DNA of 22,847 nt, taken from contig CAZQIC010000073.1 in the NCBI GenBank assembly GCA_964593555.1, positions 1 to 22,847 on the forward strand. The letters are read 5' to 3'. The notes under the pieces are model-generated. The model ran no database searches. It saw only the letters and a program-made list of their open reading frames with translations, and had not been told where the DNA came from. The translations under genes and the position numbers were made by a program. Numbering within the stretch: position 1 is the first letter of the stretch; each line of letters begins with the position of its first letter. The DNA comes from CAZQIC01 sp964593555 (GTDB lineage Bacteria; Bacteroidota; Bacteroidia; JAFLBG01). Of the stretch, positions 6,644-13,927 are shown in pieces.

Positions 6644-9141
6644 GAGTCAAGATAGCTGTTGTTCTTTTTATTTTTTCTCTTTTCCCAAAGAGTGGAAAGG
6701 AATGATTTCTTCTTCTGAAATTTTTTCTTAGGGGAACTGTCTTCATAATATCCATATCCATATCCATAACCGTATCCATAACCGTACCCGTATCCGTAGC
6801 CATAATTATACCCGTAACTTCTTCTGTTGATATCAACTCCGTTCATGATCACAGATAATCTCTTCAGGTTACTTTCGTTATATAGCCTGTCGAGATTTTG
6901 AATAAAACTTCGTTTCGAATACTCTGCCCTGAAAATATAAATTGGATAATCTGCTTTTTGAATGATCGCAATACCATCTGTAACAAGACCAACAGGGGGA
7001 TTATCAATAATTATGATGTCATAAGTTTGTTTAAGCTTGTTCAAAATTTTATCCATGTTTTCGCTGATGATCAACTCCGAAGGGTTAGGAGGGATTGGTC
7101 CTGCAGTGATAAAATGTAAATTCTCGAGTGAGCTTTGTTGAATGCAATCCTCGATCGTATCACGTTCGATCAAGAGTGTGCTCATGCCTTTTATGTTTTC
7201 AGCATTAAACCCCTTGTGTATTTTAGGTTTTCTCATGTCGAGGTCAAGTATAATTACTTTTTTTCCTGAGAATGCAATAATACCTGCGAGATTGATCGCT
7301 ACAAAAGTTTTTCCTTCACCCGAAACTGTTGATGTAACAGCAATAAGTTTAGATCCGGGAGTATTATTAATGAACTGTAGATTAGATCTTATCGATCTGA
7401 ATGATTCCGCGATCAGGGATTTAGGGCTTTTATCGACAAGCAATTGTGATACCGGAATTTCTTTGTGATAGCGAGGTATTATTCCTAAAACTCCAATAGA
7501 AGCATGCGTGTGTTTCGTAATTTGGTTTAAAGAATTTATTTCATCATGTACAACGTATCTCGAAAAAATGAGCAGTATGCCGGACAAAAGCGCAATCAAT
7601 GTACTGATCATTAAAGTATTTTTTTTGCTTGGAGAAATAGGGCTGGTAGGCAGATGAGCTTTGTCAAGTATAATGTTTTGCGCCGTTACTCCTGCTTTTG
7701 AAATGGAGTATTCTGTTTTCTTTTCTAGAAGAATTGTATAGTACTTTTCATTTATGGTAAATAATCGCTGCAAACGCGCATATTCCATTTCTCTTTCAGG
7801 CTGTGTTCTTATTTTGCTTTGAAACTCTCCAGCTTTTGTAGTGATCTGATCCTTTTTTGAACCAATTTTCTCTCTGTAAGATTTTACACTTTCAAGCAAA
7901 ATTCTTCTACTAATTTCAATTTGATTCTCTATTTCTTTTATAGTTTCGCTATTAGCGGTCACATCATACAATAACTCTTCGCGTTCGATAATTAAATTCT
8001 GAAGCTTGCCTATCTGGGATGTGATATTGGGATCGTAATTCCCCCCGGAAAGTATTGAAAGAAGTGTGTAGGAGTCAACATTTTCTTTTTTCTTGATCTG
8101 GTCGTTTATTTTGTTAAGCACCTTTTCTTCGAGATCTAAATTTATCATTTCGTCTTCAAGGTTATTAAACCTGCTAATGCTGGCGGCCTGCGTAATGTCA
8201 TTTCTTGTAATATTATTTTGCTCCATAAAACTTTGTATTGCAACTTCAGAGCTCTTTAGGCCCTGATACACAAAAGCCAATTGTTCTTCAATGAAAGATA
8301 GAACGTTTTTAGCGCTTTCACCTTTTCTTTCAATATCGTACTTAATAAATTCAGTTGACATTGATTCTACTATGTCTTTTGCTTTAACAGGGTTGTTGTC
8401 GCTAAAAACAATTTTTACTGTTTTAGCCTGTTCGTTAAGAAGTTTAATATCTAATCTTCCATAATATTCATTTGCTAAATTTTCGAAATCGTTGAGAATA
8501 AAATAGGAAGCACCTTCCTTTATTGTATTCTGTTGCCTTTCAATTTCTTTGTAGTTAATAGGAGTTATTTTTACATCTGCACCGGGTATGCTGGTCCATT
8601 CACCGGAGTTAAAGGTCTTGGAGGTTTGTACGTTGTTTTGACTATAGGACAATTCTCCGTTTGCCTCATTTTTAAAACGGATATATATATATATCCCGAG
8701 AATAAGATCGTTTTTAATTTTTGCTTCTATCAAGTAGTTGGAGCCTCTGTAATTTTCAGAATTAATAAATGTTCCTTCGGAGTAATAAGTTACTTCAAGA
8801 GGAAGTTTGGATAAAGCTCTTTTGAAAAAGATCTTGGAGCGTAGGAGTTCGATTTTTTGTGCAATTTCATTGTCTTTATCAAGACCCATGTCAAAGACTT
8901 TTGTCGCGGTGCTTGCATTCTCAAGTTGTATCACTGAGCTTGACTCATAAACCAATGGTGTGTATCTGAGATAAATAAATGCTATTAGCGTAGCAACCGA
9001 GAAAAAAAGCAATAACCAAAACCAGCTTTTTCTAATAATAAAAATGAATAAGCCAAGTTCGAATTCACCACTGAAATTTGAGATGCGCTCGCGGTAACGC
9101 TCAAAATTGTCGTTCGATTGAGATATCTGCTCCTGATACAT
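6640..9141 (-). CDS. Wzc-like polysaccharide co-polymerase / bacterial tyrosine autokinase
   Basis: The protein has 833 residues. An N-terminal Wzz domain has its first membrane helix at about 33-54. A long periplasmic coiled-coil region (about 250-470) ends in a GNVR-like part, and a second helix lies near 515-535. The cytoplasmic BY-kinase domain (about 570-770) has Walker A SGEGKT (about 605-611), Walker A' IILDLDMRKP (about 634-643) and Walker B IIIIDNPPVG (about 705-714). Such kinases control chain length and export of capsule or exopolysaccharide through cycles of Tyr-cluster phosphorylation. The Tyr cluster here is an unusually regular Tyr-Gly run at 776-799, followed by a Lys-rich tail. 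Kinase and transmembrane parts are fused, as in Wzc, not split as in CapA/CapB. It follows wza by 19 bases and overlaps rfbC by four. Confidence 0.93.
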   Translation of the reverse strand: MYQEQISQSNDNFERYRERISNFSGEFELGLFIFIIRKSWFWLLLFFSVATLIAFIYLRYTPLVYESSSVIQLENASTATKVFDMGLDKDNEIAQKIELLRSKIFFKRALSKLPLEVTYYSEGTFINSENYRGSNYLIEAKIKNDLILGIYIYIRFKNEANGELSYSQNNVQTSKTFNSGEWTSIPGADVKITPINYKEIERQQNTIKEGASYFILNDFENLANEYYGRLDIKLLNEQAKTVKIVFSDNNPVKAKDIVESMSTEFIKYDIERKGESAKNVLSFIEEQLAFVYQGLKSSEVAIQSFMEQNNITRNDITQAASISRFNNLEDEMINLDLEEKVLNKINDQIKKKENVDSYTLLSILSGGNYDPNITSQIGKLQNLIIEREELLYDVTANSETIKEIENQIEISRRILLESVKSYREKIGSKKDQITTKAGEFQSKIRTQPEREMEYARLQRLFTINEKYYTILLEKKTEYSISKAGVTAQNIILDKAHLPTSPISPSKKNTLMISTLIALLSGILLIFSRYVVHDEINSLNQITKHTHASIGVLGIIPRYHKEIPVSQLLVDKSPKSLIAESFRSIRSNLQFINNTPGSKLIAVTSTVSGEGKTFVAINLAGIIAFSGKKVIILDLDMRKPKIHKGFNAENIKGMSTLLIERDTIEDCIQQSSLENLHFITAGPIPPNPSELIISENMDKILNKLKQTYDIIIIDNPPVGLVTDGIAIIQKADYPIYIFRAEYSKRSFIQNLDRLYNESNLKRLSVIMNGVDINRRSYGYNYGYGYGYGYGYGYGYGYGYYEDSSPKKKFQKKKSFLSTLWEKRKNKKNNSYLDS
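6745..6816 (-). repeat. In-frame hexamer repeat coding for the Tyr-Gly tail of the autokinase
   Basis: Twenty-four codons are built on the hexamer GGN-TAY and give 13 tyrosines alternating with glycine, with one Asn in place of Gly and a final Tyr-Tyr. The third codon positions vary between units (tac/tat, gga/ggt/ggg/ggc). The run nearest the 3' end of the gene is the most uniform (repeated tat-gga), which suggests recent duplication there. Gain or loss of one unit would add or remove a Tyr-Gly pair without changing the frame. Confidence 0.9.
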
Positions 9142-9160
9142 TTAAGTTAAGGGTATCCTT

Positions 9161-9928
9161 TTATAGGGTTTTTACTATTCCTAAAACTAAAAGCGTAGTG
9201 GTCATAAGACTGATAATTGGAGCGATCTCTTTTATTATCTCTCTTCCAATATTAAGTCTTGGATCAACATAGATAATATCATTTCCCTGAACGGTCATAT
9301 CTGCAAGGCGTATCCCCTCTATGGTGCTAAGGTCTATTAAATATATCTGAGGATTTTGTAAGTTTCCTCTGATAAGTTTAATCCTATGTGCCTTTCCGTT
9401 TTCTGGTATACCTCCTGAAAGTGCAATTGCTTCAATAAGTTTTGTGTTATTATTCATTAGGCTCAACACTTTTGCAGTTCCCGGGGTTCCTGGAAAAATA
9501 ATTATTCTCTTGTTTTGTATTTTAATAATAACAAAAGGCTTAACATAATATACTGAGTATTTTTGTTCAAGAAATGACTCGGCTTGCCTTAAGGTAAGGC
9601 CTCCTAATTTTATTCTTCCCAATACAGGAAGCCTGACAGAATCGTCCTGTTCCACCACATAGGTATTTGAATTTGCCTGCGCAGTTCCTACAAAAGTATT
9701 TATAGAGGTGATATCTATTAATTTAAATCCATCATTTGAATATACATTAAAGGTAATAAGGTCGTTCGTAGCAATTTTATAATCTTTTGACGTAAAAAGA
9801 GAATCCGCAAAAGGTGCAAATTTGTACCCTCTTTTTGTACGCAGCATCATGCTTGGATTAAGTAAATGACATCCTGTAAGGGCAACAAATATTGAAAAAA
9901 ATAATACAGTGCGAATTAGTTTTTGCAT
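9161..9928 (-). CDS. Polysaccharide export lipoprotein, Wza/OPX family
   Basis: The product has 255 residues with a lipoprotein signal peptide ending in the lipobox ALTGC, so Cys20 is the likely lipidated residue. The polysaccharide export domain (about 52-135) includes YKIATNDLITFNVYSNDG and the conserved DDSVRLPVLGRIKLGGLTLRQAE. A SLBB-like beta-grasp domain follows (about 137-215; PGTPGTAKVLSLMNNN, then LIEAIALSGGI). The last ~25 residues form a hydrophobic helix (IISLMTTTLLVLGIV). OPX proteins form the outer-membrane or periplasm-spanning exit for capsule and exopolysaccharide and work with a Wzc-type partner, which is the next gene 19 bases on. The C-terminal helix could be the membrane-crossing helix of a Wza-like ring. 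A -7 type promoter element lies upstream (9951-9958). Confidence 0.9.
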   Translation of the reverse strand: MQKLIRTVLFFSIFVALTGCHLLNPSMMLRTKRGYKFAPFADSLFTSKDYKIATNDLITFNVYSNDGFKLIDITSINTFVGTAQANSNTYVVEQDDSVRLPVLGRIKLGGLTLRQAESFLEQKYSVYYVKPFVIIKIQNKRIIIFPGTPGTAKVLSLMNNNTKLIEAIALSGGIPENGKAHRIKLIRGNLQNPQIYLIDLSTIEGIRLADMTVQGNDIIYVDPRLNIGREIIKEIAPIISLMTTTLLVLGIVKTL

Positions 9929-9950
9929 TTGCCTGTTTCGTTTGAGCCTG

Positions 9951-9958
9951 CAAAGATA
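9951..9958 (-). promoter_or_regulatory. Candidate -7 promoter element before wza
   Basis: On the minus strand TATCTTTG fits the Bacteroidota -7 consensus TAnnTTTG and would place the RNA start about 15 bases before the wza start codon at 9928. I see no clear TTG at the expected -33 spacing, so the site is weaker than the one before asnB. It lies in the 51-base gap between the glycosyltransferase and wza genes. Confidence 0.35.
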
Positions 9959-9979
9959 CTAAATATTAATGTAAAATGA

Positions 9980-11173
9980 CTAATTGTCTGATTTTGAGCT
10001 ATGAAGGAGCCTTTTGTATAGGGAATCCATATCAGATACAAGTCTTGTATAATGATAGTTTTCTTTTACCTGTTTCCAGCCCTTTGCACCCATTTGTGTA
10101 CGTAATTCTTCGTTTTCAGACAGTTTTAAAAGCGCATTAGAAAAATCCTTTGCATCGAATGAGTTGATCAGAAAACCTGTTTCGTTAGGTATAATAACGT
10201 TTTGTATGCCGCCAACATTTGTGGTAACGATTGGTTTGTTACCTGCCTGAGCTTCAATAAGGCTAACCGGTGTACCTTCGTTAAAAGATGTGAGGGTGAT
10301 GATATCAGAACCTGCACATACGACATCAATGTCTTTTCTCCAGGAAGTAAATGTGAGGGTTGCTGGAGTTGTTCCATCTGAAAAATTAATTCCCAGATTT
10401 TTTGCAAGCGATTCAATATTTTTTCTTTCCTCGCCATCACCGATAATAAAGGCCCTTATTTTTTGTTTTGAATTTTCAAGGACAATTTTGAGCGATCGCA
10501 AAAAGAGAGAATGGTTTTTTACGGGTACCAATCTGCCAATGATCGAGATTACGATCTCTTTCTCTGTTATTTTATACTGATCCCGAAATGTTTTTCGCTT
10601 TTCTGAAATGTTTTCCTGGAATTTATCAAGATCGAATCCCAGGGGGATCACATGCATTTTTTCTGTCGCGCATATTTTATGCTCTTGTGTCAGTTCCTGT
10701 TTTTGTTTTTCGCTTATGGCAATTATTGCGGATGATCTTTTTGCCAGGAAGCGTTCAATGTTTTTATATACAGCAGTTTTGAACCTGCCGAAATAGGAAT
10801 GAAAAACATGTCCATGAAATGTATGGACTATAACCGGGACTTTACAATTTATAGCTGCTAAGCGACCTATGGTTCCTGCCTTTGAAGCATGTGTATGAAC
10901 AATATCTGGTTTGTACTCCTTTATTATTTTTTTAATTTTTTTATAAGCAAAATAATCATTCAATGGATTGATCGAACGTTTCATTTCGGGAACCACCATT
11001 GGTTCAATTCCATAGTTACGAGCAATGAATAATGAGCTTTCCTCGCTCTCATCTTTCTCGCCGCCTATTAATAGCGTTTCATACTCTTTTGGCATAAACC
11101 TGGAAAGGTAAACCGTGTTGTAAGTGGGCCCTCCAAGATTAAAACGATTGATGATGCGAAGTATTTTTGGCAT
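9980..11173 (-). CDS. Family 4 glycosyltransferase (GT-B fold)
   Basis: The chosen start gives a 397-residue protein beginning MPKILRIINRFNLGG, where the Gly-Gly loop of the N-terminal Rossmann domain normally falls. A frame open 26 codons further upstream would overlap asnB by 76 bases and adds a peptide unlike the family, so I reject it. The chosen ATG lies two bases after the asnB stop. Landmarks are HTHASKAGTIGRLAA (93-107), HTFHGHVF (117-124), the donor-site region SIIGRLVPVKN (210-220), and SFNEGTPVSLIEAQA with the EX7E pair Glu299/Glu307. Such retaining enzymes add a sugar from a nucleotide donor to a lipid-linked acceptor on the cytoplasmic face. The polysaccharide neighbours support a chain-building role. 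Donor and acceptor are unknown. Confidence 0.9.
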   Translation of the reverse strand: MPKILRIINRFNLGGPTYNTVYLSRFMPKEYETLLIGGEKDESEESSLFIARNYGIEPMVVPEMKRSINPLNDYFAYKKIKKIIKEYKPDIVHTHASKAGTIGRLAAINCKVPVIVHTFHGHVFHSYFGRFKTAVYKNIERFLAKRSSAIIAISEKQKQELTQEHKICATEKMHVIPLGFDLDKFQENISEKRKTFRDQYKITEKEIVISIIGRLVPVKNHSLFLRSLKIVLENSKQKIRAFIIGDGEERKNIESLAKNLGINFSDGTTPATLTFTSWRKDIDVVCAGSDIITLTSFNEGTPVSLIEAQAGNKPIVTTNVGGIQNVIIPNETGFLINSFDAKDFSNALLKLSENEELRTQMGAKGWKQVKENYHYTRLVSDMDSLYKRLLHSSKSDN

Positions 11174-11175
11174 AT

Positions 11176-13071
11176 TTAATTTGGGCTCTGAATATTTTTT
11201 TCCGTTAGCCCATTTTGTTTCCACCAATGCTGGAACACTATGATCGCCCACGTTTTTGCAACAGCATCATCCGGGTTAACTGAAAATAATTGTTTTTTTA
11301 ATTGTTTTATGTAATCCGGGTTGAACAGTTTTTGTTCACGAATAAAACTGTCTTCTAAGTAATTATTTTCTATTTCGCTCTTAAGCTCGTTTCTGAACCA
11401 TTTTAATAAAGGCACTTCAAACCCTTGTTTGCTTCTGGTCAATATCTCCGCAGGTAATAGATCTGCAAACGTATCCTTCAAAATTCTTTTTCTGCTTTGC
11501 TTGTTTATTTTAAAATCTACAGGAAGCTGCAACGAAAAATCTACAATCCGATGATCAAGAAACGGAACACGCACTTCAAGGGAGTTGGCCATACTCATGC
11601 GATCAACTTTTACCAGCATATCATTTTCAAGCACAAGTTTAATATCTGCAAGCAGCCAGGAGTTAAGATCGTTGTTTATATCAGCAACAATTTTATTTTT
11701 TGTATTTCCGGGACTGCGGGAGAAATTTGAAAGAAGAGGATTGTCTTTTCCGTCTGAGAATCCAGCCCAGCGCCAATATCTGTCTTTATTATCAAGTTTA
11801 AGTCCGGCGCTGAGTTTTGACAATTGACGAAGTTTGTTTCCTGTTTTGCTATTGCGTGATTTTGGTAAAGTATTCCAAATAGGAGAGGTGTATTTTATAA
11901 ATTGAGTTGCTAAATTTTTTTGAAGGGAAAATAGTGACGCTGTATGTTTGTTGTATCCTCCAAATAATTCATCAGCCCCATCGCCGGAAAGTGCTACCGT
12001 TACATGTTTGCGTGTGTAATTGCTGAGAATGTAAACAGCCAAAGCGGATGAGTCGGCAAAAGGCTCGTCAATATAACTAAGAAGGTTGTTTAGGTTAGCA
12101 TAAAGGTCATCATTGCTCAATGAAAAAACAGTGTGTTCGGTATTTATTTTTTTTGCGACTGAACGAGCAAAATTTGTTTCATCAAACAGTGGCTCATCTT
12201 TAAATCCAATCGAAAAAGTTTTTAAATGTTTTGTTTGTTGTGATGCAAGTGCTGCTATTATAGAAGAGTCGACACCTCCGCTAAGAAATGAGCCTAAGGG
12301 AACATCTGCTATCATTCTGTTTTGTACAGAGGTGGTAAGCAATTCTCTTAGTGTTGATTTTGCAGATTCGTAAGACAAATTGTTATTAGCCTTGTATTTA
12401 GGTTCATAATAAGTTTTATTAGTTGTTTTACCATCTGATTTAATTTCTGTAAAACTGCCAGCCGGAATCTTTTTTACTTCATTGAAGATAGAGTCAGGGG
12501 ATGGAATGTAATTAAGATGAAGATAGGTTCGTAAAGAAGAAATATCAATGTTCAATTCACAATTGTATTTCATTATCGCTTTCATTTCAGAGGCAAAAAT
12601 GAAATTATTTTCATCGTGATAATAATATAAAGGTTTTATTCCATAGCGATCGCGACAGAGTATAAGTTTTTTTTCTGTTCCATCATAAATGGCGAATGCA
12701 AATTCCCCGTCGAGTTTAGTAAAACAATTTTCGCCTTCTGCAATGAATAGTTTAAGAAGAACTTCGGTGTCGCTCTCTGAGGTGAAATTAATTCCTTTGG
12801 AACTCAGTTGTTTTTTTAATTCCCGATAATTAAATATTTCCCCATTAAACACAATTGTATACCTGCCACTCTCATCCCTCATGGGTTGAGCCCCATTTGC
12901 TGTGGTATCAATAATGGAAAGTCTTCGGTGACCTAATGCGATTTTGTCTTTTGAAAATATCCCTTCCGCATCCGGCCCTCTGCTTGTAAGACATGTGGTA
13001 GCATGTTTGACAAATGGTAACTTCTCTTTACCTTTTTCAGTAAAAGCAAATGCACCTGTTATTCCACACAC
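11176..13071 (-). CDS. asnB: Asparagine synthase (glutamine-hydrolysing), polysaccharide-locus type
   Basis: The protein has 631 residues in two domains. The N-terminal class II glutaminase begins MCGITGAF with the nucleophile Cys2, then RGPDAEG (31-37), GHRRLSIID (47-55) and FNGEIFNY (75-82). The C-terminal synthetase has the ATP pyrophosphatase loop SGGVDSS (264-270) and SGDGADELFGGY. The reaction moves ammonia from glutamine to an ATP-activated carboxylate: aspartate in true AsnB, but a uronic acid or other sugar acid in relatives encoded in surface-glycan and exosortase loci. Its position at the head of a GT4-Wza-Wzc run suggests amidation of a sugar in this polysaccharide, though free asparagine synthesis cannot be excluded. 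It is preceded by the clearest promoter in the window, and its stop is two bases from the GT4 start. Confidence 0.93.
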   Translation of the reverse strand: MCGITGAFAFTEKGKEKLPFVKHATTCLTSRGPDAEGIFSKDKIALGHRRLSIIDTTANGAQPMRDESGRYTIVFNGEIFNYRELKKQLSSKGINFTSESDTEVLLKLFIAEGENCFTKLDGEFAFAIYDGTEKKLILCRDRYGIKPLYYYHDENNFIFASEMKAIMKYNCELNIDISSLRTYLHLNYIPSPDSIFNEVKKIPAGSFTEIKSDGKTTNKTYYEPKYKANNNLSYESAKSTLRELLTTSVQNRMIADVPLGSFLSGGVDSSIIAALASQQTKHLKTFSIGFKDEPLFDETNFARSVAKKINTEHTVFSLSNDDLYANLNNLLSYIDEPFADSSALAVYILSNYTRKHVTVALSGDGADELFGGYNKHTASLFSLQKNLATQFIKYTSPIWNTLPKSRNSKTGNKLRQLSKLSAGLKLDNKDRYWRWAGFSDGKDNPLLSNFSRSPGNTKNKIVADINNDLNSWLLADIKLVLENDMLVKVDRMSMANSLEVRVPFLDHRIVDFSLQLPVDFKINKQSRKRILKDTFADLLPAEILTRSKQGFEVPLLKWFRNELKSEIENNYLEDSFIREQKLFNPDYIKQLKKQLFSVNPDDAVAKTWAIIVFQHWWKQNGLTEKNIQSPN

Positions 13072-13086
13072 TGTTATATTGGGGCT

Positions 13087-13121
13087 AAACGATTAGTAGA
13101 TCAAAGTTAATTTAATCGTTT
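13087..13121. promoter_or_regulatory. Inverted repeat around the asnB -7 element (possible operator)
   Basis: AAACGATTA (13087-13095) and TAATCGTTT (13113-13121) are perfect 9-bp inverted copies 17 bases apart. The -7 element (13102-13109) lies in the middle, and the predicted RNA start lies at the edge of one arm. A half-site centre distance of 26 bases suits a dimer or tetramer of a DNA-binding protein rather than an RNA hairpin, because one arm is upstream of the expected transcript start. Confidence 0.4.
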
Positions 13122-13131
13122 CAATAATCAA
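13102..13131 (-). promoter_or_regulatory. Consensus Bacteroidota promoter for the asnB/polysaccharide operon
   Basis: Minus-strand TTG (13131-13129), exactly 19 bases, then TAACTTTG (13109-13102) match the Bacteroidota sigma factor consensus TTG-N19-TAnnTTTG. Transcription should start near 13096, giving a leader of about 25 bases before the asnB ATG at 13071. It is the best-formed promoter I can find in the window. Confidence 0.65.
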
Positions 13132-13140
13132 TGATGATTA
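13125..13140. promoter_or_regulatory. Second small dyad over the asnB -33 element
   Basis: TAATCA (13125-13130) and TGATTA (13135-13140) form a 6-bp inverted repeat with a 4-base spacer, and the -33 TTG lies inside it. The TAATC core is shared with the larger dyad a few bases away. In so AT-rich a region a 6-bp dyad can arise by chance, so this is weak alone. Confidence 0.25.
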
Positions 13141-13209
13141 ATTTACCTCAGTTGTTAGGTATGTGTAATTTTAGCAATGAATTAACAACAATTAACAGAA
13201 CAACTATTG

Positions 13210-13878
13210 TTATGGTTTGAGTTTATCCTGAAAAGCCTTTTTGAATTTATCCACTTTTGGTTGGATAACGTACCTGCAATAAGGTTCGTCGCCATTTTGA
13301 TTGAAATAGTTCTGATGATAGTCCTCTGCTTTGTAAAATGTAGAATAGGGGCTTATCTCAGTAATAACAGGGTTATCCCATGCTCCTGATTTATTTAGTT
13401 CTGCTTTGTATTTCTCAGCCAGCATTTTTTGATTTTCGTTATGATAAAAAATTACTGATCTGTATTGGGTGCCTGAATCATTTCCCTGTCTATTCAAGGT
13501 GGTTGGGTCATGTGTTTTCCAGAATACCTGTAAAAGTTCATCAAAGGAAATTTTTTTAGGATCGTAAACTAACTGGCATACCTCGGCATGCCCTGTTCTA
13601 CCTGTGCATATTTCTTTATACGAAGGATTTTTGATACTTCCTCCTGTATAGCCCGATGCTACAGATATAACACCTTCGAGATCCTGAAAAACAGCCTCCA
13701 CACACCAGAAGCAGCCTGCGCCAAAAGTAGCGGTGTCGTTTTTTGATGTGGATGAATTAATTGTAGTTTCCATAGGTGAATTTTTATTTGGTGTTGCGCA
13801 AGAATTAATTGTTAATCCTAAAAGCAACCCTACGTATGTTATTTTATTAAGAGAGAGCATAATTTTATGGTTTCTCAT
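13210..13878 (-). CDS. msrA: Exported peptide-methionine (S)-S-oxide reductase MsrA
   Basis: MsrA reduces the S-form of methionine sulfoxide in proteins. The 222-residue product has the catalytic motif GCFWCVE with nucleophile Cys56, GYTGGSIKNPSYKEICTGRTGHAEVCQLVYDP (family core), FWKTHDPTTLNRQGNDSGTQYRS and the C-terminal NQNGDEPYCRYVI. Unlike cytosolic MsrA of about 170-180 residues, it has an N-terminal extension with a hydrophobic stretch ending INSC, a likely lipobox (Cys27). This would place it as a lipoprotein in the periplasm or on the outer membrane. Met7 (13860) is an alternative start that gives a more typical signal peptide. It stands 49 bases after the large T9SS protein gene and 138 bases before asnB. 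Recycling cysteines for an exported MsrA would need a periplasmic reductant, not seen here. Confidence 0.92.
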   Translation of the reverse strand: MRNHKIMLSLNKITYVGLLLGLTINSCATPNKNSPMETTINSSTSKNDTATFGAGCFWCVEAVFQDLEGVISVASGYTGGSIKNPSYKEICTGRTGHAEVCQLVYDPKKISFDELLQVFWKTHDPTTLNRQGNDSGTQYRSVIFYHNENQKMLAEKYKAELNKSGAWDNPVITEISPYSTFYKAEDYHQNYFNQNGDEPYCRYVIQPKVDKFKKAFQDKLKP

Positions 13879-13927
13879 ATATACGTTTTATTAGGAATGT
13901 CAGATTTATTTCATGAGAGTTTTTTTA

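Noticed and set aside
6600..6836. Open frame of 78 codons with a Met-Asp repeat
   Set aside because: It is the other reading of the Tyr-Gly hexamer repeat, inside the kinase gene on the same strand, and has no independent support.
11174..11251. Upstream start adding 26 residues to the glycosyltransferase
   Set aside because: It would overlap asnB by 76 bases, and the added peptide is not like the family. The ATG at 11173 begins exactly at the conserved first beta strand.
13132..13209. AAC/AATTAACA repeats downstream of msrA as a terminator
   Set aside because: Only 5-bp pairings are possible and there is no T-run, so I could not support a terminator for msrA.
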